Origin: JBLHKE01 sp047619485
GTDB taxonomy: Bacteria; Verrucomicrobiota; Verrucomicrobiia; Verrucomicrobiales; DEV007
Direction: 5' to 3'
Length of the DNA stretch: 10,967 nucleotides
Assembly (NCBI GenBank): GCA_047619485.1
Contig: JBLHKE010000205.1
Coordinates: 1-10,967, forward strand
Part shown: positions 1 to 5,102 of the stretch, in pieces
Numbering within the stretch: position 1 is the first letter of the stretch
Layout: every line of letters starts with the position of its first letter
The notes under the pieces: model-generated
What the model was told of the DNA's origin: nothing
The model's database searches: none
Seen by the model: only the letters and a program-made list of their open reading frames with translations
Made by a program: the position numbers and the translations under genes

Positions 1-59
1 GCGGGGATTTTATCAAGCTCCAGCCCGCATGAGGTTTTCGGAGGTGCCCTTAGGGCTTG

Positions 60-188
60 TCAGTAAATAACTCCTACAATCTGCTGGTTATTTTGGCCAT
101 CACCGGCGTTAGCTTCCAACTCAAATAGCCCGCTATAATCGCTGAAATCTGCCTTGGTACTGGCTAAAATTTCTGCGCATCTTTGCAT
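60..188 (-). CDS. Possible small hypothetical protein, 42 aa
   Basis: This is a short minus-strand frame running from an ATG at 188-186 to a TGA at 62-60. What supports it is an AGGA Shine-Dalgarno-like motif eight bases before the ATG and an in-frame TAA just upstream, so the start is fixed. The peptide is acidic and Asn/Gln-rich towards its end, with no membrane segment, and ends in the residues VIY. Its codons are more AT-rich than those of the neighbouring genes. The DYSGLF stretch faintly recalls SusD-like proteins, but that is too weak to use. I do not recognise the product. It is divergent from queG, and a TATAAT hexamer for the opposite strand lies inside it, so the region may simply be a promoter region. 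Confidence 0.25.
   Translation of the reverse strand: MQRCAEILASTKADFSDYSGLFELEANAGDGQNNQQIVGVIY
134..139 (+). promoter_or_regulatory. Candidate -10 hexamer upstream of queG
   Basis: A perfect TATAAT lies about 110 bases before the queG start in an AT-richer stretch. No good TTGACA-like -35 is found at the usual spacing; TTAGCT (109-114) and TTCCAA (114-119) are both poor. It could drive queG with a long leader, or it may be chance. Confidence 0.2.
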
Positions 189-249
189 GACTTATTTCCT
201 GACAACCCCTTAAACCCGCGTTGGGCGAGATGCCGCAACGCTACGATTG

Positions 250-1275
250 ATGAAGGCTAAACAACAGGTGCTCGCGCTGGCGGCGGAACTCGGGTTCGAC
301 GAGTGCCGCATCGCGCTGGCCAACGAGGCGACGCACGCCGCGGTGTTCGACGAATGGATCGCCGCTGGCACATACGGCGACATGGACTGGATGGCGAAAA
401 CTCCGGAGCGCCGCCGCGATCCGCGCGTCGTGTTGCCGGGTGCTAAATCGGTGATCGTTTTAGCATTGAACTATTTTCAAGAACGCCCCGAGGCGGAGGC
501 GGGCGGCGCGCGTGGCAAGATCGCACGCTACGCGTGGGGCGATGACTACCATGATGTGATCGAGAAGCGCCTGAAGCGCTTCTGCGCCGAGCTCGAGTCG
601 CGCTTCGCTGGCACCCACCGGCGCTACGTCGACTACGGTCCGGTGCTAGAGCGGGATTTTGCCAGCGACGCGGGCGTCGGCTGGAACGGCAAGAGCACGG
701 TGCAGATCCACCGCAAGTTAGGCACGTGGTTCTTTCTCGCCGAGATCATCAGCACGCTCGAACTCGAGCCGGACTCGCGCTCACCAGACCACTGCGGCAA
801 GTGCACCGCGTGCATCGATGCCTGCCCGACACAGGCGATCACCGCGCCGCGCCGCATGGACGCGCTGCGCTGCATCTCCTACTGGACGATCGAGAACAAG
901 GGTGCGATCCCGGAGGAATTCCGGCGCCCGATGGGGGATCGCATTTTCGGCTGTGACGATTGCCTCGACGCCTGCCCGTGGAATCGCTTCGCGCAGCAGT
1001 CGAAAGAGAACGCCTTCACCGCGCGTGACTACGTCTCCGGGATGGCCTTACGCGAGTTCCTGCGCCTCGACGATGCACAATTCCGTGAGCTGTTCCGCAA
1101 ATCCCCAGTCAAACGCATCAAGCGTGAGCGGTTTTTGCGCAACGTCTGCGTCGCGTTGGGGAATGTCGGGGATGTGGATGATCTCGAAGATCTCGAACGC
1201 GCCACGTCCGATCCAGACCCGCTGGTGTCAGAGCACGCGCACTGGGCGATCGCTGAGATCGGTTCGCGCGGTTGA
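250..1275 (+). CDS. queG: Epoxyqueuosine reductase QueG
   Basis: QueG is a cytoplasmic, cobalamin-dependent iron-sulfur enzyme that reduces epoxyqueuosine to queuosine at the wobble base (position 34) of tRNAs with GUN anticodons, the last step of the pathway. The sequence shows the family order: an N-terminal domain with DPRVVLPGAKSVIVLALNY (about 57-75), the VDYGPVLER and AGVGWNGKST segments (about 127-150), then two [4Fe-4S] motifs. The first is CGKCTACIDACP (Cys 182, 185, 188, 192). The second is CDDCLDACPWN (Cys 235, 238, 242), probably completed by Cys208. A HEAT-like C-terminal part with RFLRNVCVALGN (about 295-306) follows. The length of 341 aa is normal for the family. ATG at 250 is preferred; TTG at 247 is possible in frame. 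The upstream Shine-Dalgarno is weak. No other queuosine gene is nearby. Confidence 0.95.
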   Translation: MKAKQQVLALAAELGFDECRIALANEATHAAVFDEWIAAGTYGDMDWMAKTPERRRDPRVVLPGAKSVIVLALNYFQERPEAEAGGARGKIARYAWGDDYHDVIEKRLKRFCAELESRFAGTHRRYVDYGPVLERDFASDAGVGWNGKSTVQIHRKLGTWFFLAEIISTLELEPDSRSPDHCGKCTACIDACPTQAITAPRRMDALRCISYWTIENKGAIPEEFRRPMGDRIFGCDDCLDACPWNRFAQQSKENAFTARDYVSGMALREFLRLDDAQFRELFRKSPVKRIKRERFLRNVCVALGNVGDVDDLEDLERATSDPDPLVSEHAHWAIAEIGSRG

Positions 1276-1351
1276 GTGCCGGCGCAGATTCGGGGAGTTC
1301 GTATGGCCTACAATGATCGCGCCCAAATGATTGAGAGCTGAAAGAAAAGGT

Positions 1352-1426
1352 TGGGTGACCCAGCCGCCAAACTCTCAAACGACACCCCCCGGAATCGGAA
1401 GCAGTTCGGGTTGGCTAGGTCACCCA
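1352..1426 (-). terminator. Long inverted repeat, possible minus-strand terminator
   Basis: The arms at 1352-1365 (TGGGTGACCCAGCC) and 1413-1426 (GGCTAGGTCACCCA) pair at 13 of 14 positions, the only mismatch being C1361 with A1417. The loop is 47 bases. Read on the minus strand, the stem is followed two bases later by CCTTTTCTTTC, a T-rich tract. On the plus strand there is no T-run, so as a queG terminator it would be atypical. It begins 77 bases after the queG stop. A second short pairing, TTGAGAG (1331-1337) with CTCTCAA (1372-1378), interlocks with it. It could also be the two ends of a small non-autonomous element. Confidence 0.4.
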
Positions 1427-1493
1427 CACCACAGGTTCGCTGTGGTTGCAAATAAGGGGAGCAGGTGGCGTGCCAGTCTTCTGCATTGAACGG

Positions 1494-1499
1494 AATATA
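1494..1499 (-). promoter_or_regulatory. Speculative minus-strand -10 box
   Basis: On the minus strand this reads TATATT. Fifteen bases upstream of it begins the 20-bp tandem repeat at 1515-1534, which would cover the -35 zone. A transcript starting here and ending at the 1352-1426 inverted repeat would be roughly 140 bases. No consensus -35 is present, so the call rests only on the arrangement. Confidence 0.15.
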
Positions 1500-1514
1500 G
1501 GCAAGTGTCTGACC

Positions 1515-1534
1515 CATAGAAGCTCATAGAAGCT
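1515..1534. repeat. Perfect 10-bp tandem repeat, two copies
   Basis: CATAGAAGCT occurs twice in direct succession (1515-1524 and 1525-1534) without a mismatch. The 10-bp period is about one helical turn, as in some activator or repressor direct-repeat sites, but a simple slippage duplication would look the same. Confidence 0.85.
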
Positions 1535-1550
1535 TTCACTTAGTCAGCAG

Positions 1551-1769
1551 ATGCCAACTCAGCAAAAACGCATCGCACTGCCCCTCACGAGTGATGCGTT
1601 CCTCTCACCATTGGAAGACTTGGAGAAGGCACCGATCACCAAGCCCGTAACGATTAAGTTGAACAAATTCGTCACTTTCCAAACCGGGTATGAATCTACA
1701 AGTGACTCATTATCAGTCGATTTCACCAATCAATTGGTTCCGACTTATCAAAAACTACGGTTTTATTAA
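1551..1769 (+). CDS. Doubtful hypothetical protein, 72 aa
   Basis: This is a 72-codon frame from ATG (1551) to TAA (1767-1769). I do not recognise the product. It has no hydrophobic segment, no cysteine and no known motif; it is rich in Thr, Ser, Leu and Lys and more AT-rich than the flanking genes. There is no clear Shine-Dalgarno before the ATG. A stable inverted repeat (1567-1600) occupies codons 6 to 17, which is unusual inside a coding region and more like a terminator. The frame could be a remnant of a transferred gene or pure chance in AT-rich DNA. It ends 58 bases before the next gene. Confidence 0.2.
   Translation: MPTQQKRIALPLTSDAFLSPLEDLEKAPITKPVTIKLNKFVTFQTGYESTSDSLSVDFTNQLVPTYQKLRFY
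1562..1600 (-). terminator. Candidate Rho-independent terminator on the minus strand
   Basis: AACGCATC (1567-1574) and GATGCGTT (1593-1600) are perfect complements. The pairing extends inward with one bulged base (GCACT against AGT). On the minus strand the stem runs into GCGTTTTTGC, a five-T tract, which is the layout of an intrinsic terminator. On the plus strand the stem is followed by CCTCTC, so plus-strand activity is unlikely. No minus-strand gene is recognisable immediately upstream of it (1600-1828). Confidence 0.45.
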
Positions 1770-1793
1770 AATTCTGCTTTTCATAAATAATAT

Positions 1794-1809
1794 CTAGCTA
1801 TATTGCTAG
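1794..1809. promoter_or_regulatory. Small dyad in the promoter region of the first HhH gene
   Basis: CTAGC (1794-1798) and GCTAG (1805-1809) are perfect inverted copies around TATATT. The dyad ends 18 bases before the ATG at 1828. The surroundings are AT-rich (ATAAATAATAT at 1783-1793), as expected for a -10 region. The dyad could be an operator or just a start-site hairpin; 5-bp arms also occur by chance. Confidence 0.3.
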
Positions 1810-1827
1810 AGAACTTTTACGGAATTT

Positions 1828-2730
1828 ATGATTACTGACCCAACTACTCTTCTTGCGCTGGCTCTCTGTGTTGGCATCCTTGGCCTCATCGTGTTGATTT
1901 TGCCGCTCCTCATCCTTTTCTGGTCGCAGATGGAGCCGCAGCTTGTCGCGCTTGTCAGTTCTGGTGGGTCGGAGGCCGATGACGAATACCAAACGCAGTC
2001 GGTGTTGCCTCGATTGATGAAATCTTTCGGGCACATGGCCGAGATCGAGCAGGAGAAGCAGGCAATAAGTCCGGCTCGCAGGGCGCCAGCGAAGTCGAAT
2101 TCGCGCAAGCCAGCTACGACGGCGCGCTCGCAGGCCACCACGACTAGCAAGACCGTGAAAGCGGCTCCTGCCATGGCGAAAGCGAAGGCTCCCGCAAACG
2201 CCAAGCCCAAGGTTGCGGCAAAAGCCAAGCCGAAGAACGCAGCGACGGCTGCGAAGACCTCCACCAAGCTGGCGAAGGCAAGTTCCAGCGCAGCTGCCAA
2301 ATCGAAGTCAGGCACCACGACCAAGTCGAAGGCGGCGACGACAGCTTCAAAAGCGACCGCGAAGACGGACAAGCCAGCTAAGGCGACAGCGAAGACGGCC
2401 AAGCCAGCAAAGGCAAAAGCGGCGGCGAAGCCAGCTGCGAAGCGCCGCACACCAGCCGGAGCGAAGCGCGACCCGATCCTCGGCATCGTCTACTCCAAGA
2501 AGCCGAAAGAGGTCGACGATCTCAAGCAGATCAAAGGTGTCGCCAAGGTGATCGAGGGTAAACTGAACCAGGCTGGCATTTTCACCTATCGCCAGATCGT
2601 CGAGTGGGATGCCGCTGCCATCAATGCATTCTCCGAGAAACTCTCCTTCAAAGGCCGTATCCGCAACGAGGAATGGCAGAAGCAGTGCGGAATGTTCCAC
2701 AACGAGAAATACGGCGAGAAAATGAGCTAA
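1828..2730 (+). CDS. Membrane-anchored HhH-domain protein with H1-like Lys/Ala linker
   Basis: The 300-residue protein has three parts. Residues about 7-33 form one strongly hydrophobic membrane segment. Residues about 81-214 are a low-complexity linker of Ala, Lys, Thr, Ser and Pro with KPAKA/AKPK-type repeats, very like the tail of histone H1 and bacterial H1-like proteins, and probably disordered and strongly basic. Residues about 227-298 are a helix-hairpin-helix domain (VDDLKQIKGVAKVIEGKL, then GIFTYRQI and a C-terminal EEWQKQC) of the H3TH, flap-endonuclease-like type also found fused to NuoE and other proteins. GGA lies five bases before the ATG, which supports this start. The gene precedes the BON-repeat gene and a paralogue at 4462. 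I infer a membrane-tethered protein whose tail could bind nucleic acid or another polyanion. No nuclease active site is visible. Confidence 0.9.
   Translation: MITDPTTLLALALCVGILGLIVLILPLLILFWSQMEPQLVALVSSGGSEADDEYQTQSVLPRLMKSFGHMAEIEQEKQAISPARRAPAKSNSRKPATTARSQATTTSKTVKAAPAMAKAKAPANAKPKVAAKAKPKNAATAAKTSTKLAKASSSAAAKSKSGTTTKSKAATTASKATAKTDKPAKATAKTAKPAKAKAAAKPAAKRRTPAGAKRDPILGIVYSKKPKEVDDLKQIKGVAKVIEGKLNQAGIFTYRQIVEWDAAAINAFSEKLSFKGRIRNEEWQKQCGMFHNEKYGEKMS
2161..2460 (+). repeat. Low-complexity coding repeat (Ala/Lys/Pro/Thr)
   Basis: Codons 112-211 of the first HhH gene are built almost wholly from Ala, Lys, Thr, Ser and Pro codons, with near-repeats such as GCGAAGACGGMCAAGCCAGC around 2358-2410. 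The purine-rich, GC-biased repeats also create long open frames on the other strand and in the other forward frame, which are not genes. Such a tract may vary in length between strains. Confidence 0.75.
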
Positions 2731-2756
2731 TATGCTGCAATCGCACAAGGAAACAG

Positions 2757-2809
2757 GGGCGTCTCGCCCCGTTTCGAATACCCTGAATTGATAGCGCGGC
2801 GGGACGCCC
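2757..2809. repeat. Palindromic intergenic repeat, copy 1 (possible terminator)
   Basis: GGGCGTCTCGCC (2757-2768) pairs with GGCGGGACGCCC (2798-2809) over 12 bp, with a single T-G wobble (2764-2802). The loop is 29 bases. It starts 26 bases after the stop of the first HhH gene, a normal terminator position, but no T-run follows. A second copy with the same left arm is at 10045-10099, and the match extends leftwards to CAAGGA (2746-2751 and 10035-10040). Confidence 0.65.
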
Positions 2810-2920
2810 GATGTCTCTTGTTCTCGCCAGCCACTCTCCGCAATCCCACGTCGTTTCTTAGCCTTTTTTAAGTGACTAATTGAGATGGGTATCGTATCTG
2901 TCCCACTCGTGTCTCATCGG

Positions 2921-2945
2921 GCATCCCGCGCGGGTAGCGGGACGC
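2921..2945. repeat. Imperfect GC-rich hairpin before the BON-repeat gene
   Basis: GCATCCCGC (2921-2929) pairs with GCGGGACGC (2937-2945) except for one A-C mismatch, with a 7-base loop. The palindrome CCCGCGCGGG (2925-2934) overlaps it. The right arm resembles that of the palindromic repeat at 2757-2809, so it may be a degenerate relative. It lies 25 bases before the ATG at 2971 and may affect translation. Confidence 0.3.
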
Positions 2946-2970
2946 TTCAGATCGTGCGCGCCGATCCTAG

Positions 2971-4431
2971 ATGTTCAGAGTTTTCCTATCTGTCAGTGTA
3001 TTTCTGCTGACGCTCGCTGCCTGTGTATGGGCGACGGTGGCGATTGTGCGCGCTCCGATCGAGAGGGATTTGACCAAGCGCTCACTAGAGGCACTCGAAC
3101 CACTCAACGGGATGAGGGCGGATCACTACCAACTGGCTTTCGTCGGTCGCGACGGGCGCTTGAGCGGCGAGGTTAAGTCGCAGGAACTGAAGGAGGCCGC
3201 CGAGCAACAATTGGCAAAAATCTATGGCGCGCGGCTGGTGAGTATGGATCTCGCCGTCCGGCCGTATGACCTCCCGTGGTTGGAGGTCGAGCAGGTGGAT
3301 GCTGAGACAGTCCGGATTGAGGGGCTGCTGCCCGCCGAAGGCGAGCGGATTGAAGACGGTGAGCTAATCGATGGATTGCGCGATGCCGCTGACATCGATT
3401 TCGATGTCGAATACCGCGACCGGATCGAGCCGACGCCATGGCTCGCCGCAGTGAAAGTGGTGGCCTTGGAACTGTTGCCAGTCGCAAAGGGGGGGCGCGT
3501 CGTGGTGAGGGATGGGCAGCTGTCAGTCGGCGGAGAACTGCCGGACGCGGAGACCAACGAGTTCTTTGCCGCAGCCGCCACCGAAGAGTTCGGCGATTCG
3601 ATCAGCTCGCACCAGTTCGACCTCACCGTGGCTCCACCGGACGAGCCGTCGAGTTTCGAGATGTTTCCCCCGAAGGATGGAAAAATCGTCGTCGCTGGCC
3701 GCTTGGCGGATCTAGATGCCGCGCAGGCATTGTTGAGCTTGCTGCGTTCGAGCGGCGAGTGGATCATCGAAGATCAGATCGTGGTCGCGGAGAATACCAC
3801 GCCAGCCCCGTGGCTCGAGCCTCTGACTTTTGTTCTGCCGAGTGTGCTTATTGAGGTCGTCTGTGCCGGGCTGAAGATCGAGGGCGATCGCCTGCGCCTC
3901 GACGGCCAGATCTCGGAGGACATGCTAGTGGCGATTAGCGACATCACTGAGCAGAATTTCCCACAGGCGGAATACGAGGTGCAGAACCGCCTGCGGATGA
4001 TGACGCCGCCGCGCGAGGCGATGGTCAGTATCGTGAGTTCGCCGGGCAAGGTGCAGCTGAAGGGCTTGCTGGCGGAGGATTCGCTGAAAGAGCGCGTCGT
4101 CAGCGCGGTGAAGGGGGCGATGGGCAGTGGGGAATTGCTGACGGATGAACTACAAGTCGGCCCGAACGTGCTCGAGGCCAATTGGGTCGATGCGCTGGTC
4201 AAACTCGTGCCGCCCTATGTGCAGCAGGTGAAGCGCGGTGGCCTGACGATCTACTCGAACATCCTCGCGGTCGAGGCGGTGATCGAATCGGATGCCGACC
4301 GCGATTCCATCTGGGCGATGACCGAACAGTATTTCCCTGACGATAAATACCGCCGCCTGCTCGAGCTGCGATTCCCCGAGGAGGTCGAAGGCGGGATCGC
4401 CGGGGAGGGCGAAGACCCGGAGGCCAACTAA
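2971..4431 (+). CDS. Exported BON-like repeat protein (OmpA-family N-terminal type, no OmpA domain)
   Basis: The 486-residue protein has an N-terminal hydrophobic stretch (about 4-26) that is either a signal anchor or a lipoprotein signal: LAAC at 15-18 fits a lipobox, but hydrophobicity continues past the Cys. The rest is a chain of alpha/beta units of BON type, with strands such as LRLDGQISE and VQLKGLLAED followed by helices. Trp157, Trp281 and Trp405 start equivalent segments (PTPWLAAV, PAPWLEPL, EANWVDAL) exactly 124 residues apart, so a two-unit super-repeat occurs three times, the last one cut short. Similar BON chains occur in OmpA-family envelope proteins such as the ArfA/OmpATb type, but no C-terminal peptidoglycan-binding OmpA domain is present here. 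TAG directly precedes the ATG, so no earlier in-frame start is possible. It lies between two HhH genes and is probably periplasmic or outer-membrane facing. Confidence 0.85.
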   Translation: MFRVFLSVSVFLLTLAACVWATVAIVRAPIERDLTKRSLEALEPLNGMRADHYQLAFVGRDGRLSGEVKSQELKEAAEQQLAKIYGARLVSMDLAVRPYDLPWLEVEQVDAETVRIEGLLPAEGERIEDGELIDGLRDAADIDFDVEYRDRIEPTPWLAAVKVVALELLPVAKGGRVVVRDGQLSVGGELPDAETNEFFAAAATEEFGDSISSHQFDLTVAPPDEPSSFEMFPPKDGKIVVAGRLADLDAAQALLSLLRSSGEWIIEDQIVVAENTTPAPWLEPLTFVLPSVLIEVVCAGLKIEGDRLRLDGQISEDMLVAISDITEQNFPQAEYEVQNRLRMMTPPREAMVSIVSSPGKVQLKGLLAEDSLKERVVSAVKGAMGSGELLTDELQVGPNVLEANWVDALVKLVPPYVQQVKRGGLTIYSNILAVEAVIESDADRDSIWAMTEQYFPDDKYRRLLELRFPEEVEGGIAGEGEDPEAN

Positions 4432-4461
4432 CCTTGGGATCGCTGACATTCGCATAAAATC

Positions 4462-5037
4462 ATGGACGGATACACCTACCTCTTTCTCCAGACGGCGCCG
4501 ATCATCGCGGCGGTGGCGCTGATCTTTTGCCTGATGGGGATGTTCTTCGGGGCGGCCAAATACCGCACCAAGCTGAAGGACGCCGAGGGCGCGCGCAAGG
4601 AGATGGTGGGCGAACTGTCGAAGTTGCGCAAGGGGCAGGACAAGATCTCGCGCGAGCTCGAGGTTGCGCGCAACGAGTTGCGGCAGGTGAAGCGAGGCAA
4701 GGCGAAGGCGCAGTCGAAGGATGTCGGGCGGCGTGGAGCAGCTCCCTTGGAGGCGGCGACCTCTGCCGCGCATTCAGCGTCAACCGATCTTGGGAAACTC
4801 TACGAGAGTCCGCCTGGGCAGGTCGACGATCTGAAAAAAGTGCGTGGGATCGCTAGGGTGATGGAAGAAAAGCTCAACGCGGCGGGGATTTATACCTATG
4901 GTCAGATCGCGCGCTGGTCCGACGCGGCGGCGACGGAGTTCGGTGTCAGGCTGGCTATTATCGGCAACGTCAGCCGCTACAATTGGCGCGAGCAGTGCGC
5001 GAAGTTGCACAAGGAGAAATACCGCGAGGAAGCATAG
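4462..5037 (+). CDS. Membrane-anchored HhH-domain protein with coiled coil
   Basis: The 191-residue protein has one membrane segment (about 9-31), a charged stretch with heptad-like spacing and predicted coiled coil (about 35-78), a short variable spacer, and a C-terminal HhH domain (about 119-190: VDDLKKVRGIARVMEEKL, GIYTYGQI, NWREQC). Its HhH domain is identical to that of the protein at 1828-2730 in 33 of 72 ungapped positions, so the two are paralogues, but the linker differs: coiled coil here, H1-like there. The gene starts 30 bases after the BON-repeat gene, close enough for one transcript, although no clear Shine-Dalgarno is seen. The coiled coil suggests that it oligomerises or binds a partner. 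DNA binding is inferred from the HhH fold only. Confidence 0.88.
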   Translation: MDGYTYLFLQTAPIIAAVALIFCLMGMFFGAAKYRTKLKDAEGARKEMVGELSKLRKGQDKISRELEVARNELRQVKRGKAKAQSKDVGRRGAAPLEAATSAAHSASTDLGKLYESPPGQVDDLKKVRGIARVMEEKLNAAGIYTYGQIARWSDAAATEFGVRLAIIGNVSRYNWREQCAKLHKEKYREEA

Positions 5038-5059
5038 CGCGAACCACGTGGTCAGTCTT

Positions 5060-5083
5060 ATCGGTTGAAATCGCTCAACCGGT
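5060..5083. promoter_or_regulatory. Hairpin between the second HhH gene and the haem dehydrogenase
   Basis: CGGTTGA (5062-5068) and TCAACCG (5075-5081) are perfect complements with a 6-base loop; the flanks add one wobble and one A-T pair, giving 9 bp. It lies 22 bases after one stop and 19 before the next start, without a T-run. The palindrome CCACGTGG (5044-5051) is just upstream. A terminator, an operator or a leader hairpin are all possible. Confidence 0.4.
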
Positions 5084-5102
5084 TTCGACCGTAGGCGTTC
5101 CT

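Larger units (their letters stand above)
1276..1827. other. 552-bp intergenic stretch with inverted repeats, no confident gene
   Basis: No convincing protein gene is seen between queG and the first HhH gene. The stretch contains two inverted repeats whose T-rich flanks are on the minus-strand side, a perfect 10-bp tandem repeat, a 72-codon plus-strand frame without a Shine-Dalgarno, and an AT-rich promoter-like stretch before 1828. A 69-codon minus-strand frame (1308-1517) also exists, but it has no ribosome site, no recognisable domain and overlaps the first inverted repeat. The stretch becomes AT-rich from about 1430 onwards. It may be a decayed gene, a transferred fragment or a non-coding RNA locus. 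Confidence 0.6.

Noticed and set aside
25..36. 12-base match CCGCATGAGGTT shared with 9978-9989
   Set aside because: The flanks do not align, so one 12-base match in 11 kb is too little to call a repeat or an insertion-sequence end.
1308..1517. 69-codon minus-strand frame starting MGQTLAY
   Set aside because: No Shine-Dalgarno, no domain, and it runs through the 14-bp inverted repeat; non-coding is more likely.
1806..2486. 226-codon minus-strand frame rich in Ala, Phe and Val
   Set aside because: It is the mirror of the Ala/Lys-rich linker of the gene at 1828-2730; the composition alone keeps the reverse frame open.
2860..2872. T-run GCCTTTTTTAAG as a terminator
   Set aside because: No stable stem lies directly before it; the strong hairpin ends about 50 bases upstream.
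4150..4773. 207-codon minus-strand frame
   Set aside because: It spans the end of the BON gene and the start of the second HhH gene, both of which have clear domains; the long frame reflects high G+C.
4983..5102. N-terminal extension of the haem dehydrogenase by 40 codons
   Set aside because: It would overlap the HhH gene and bury the signal peptide; ATG 5103 gives a proper exported N-terminus.
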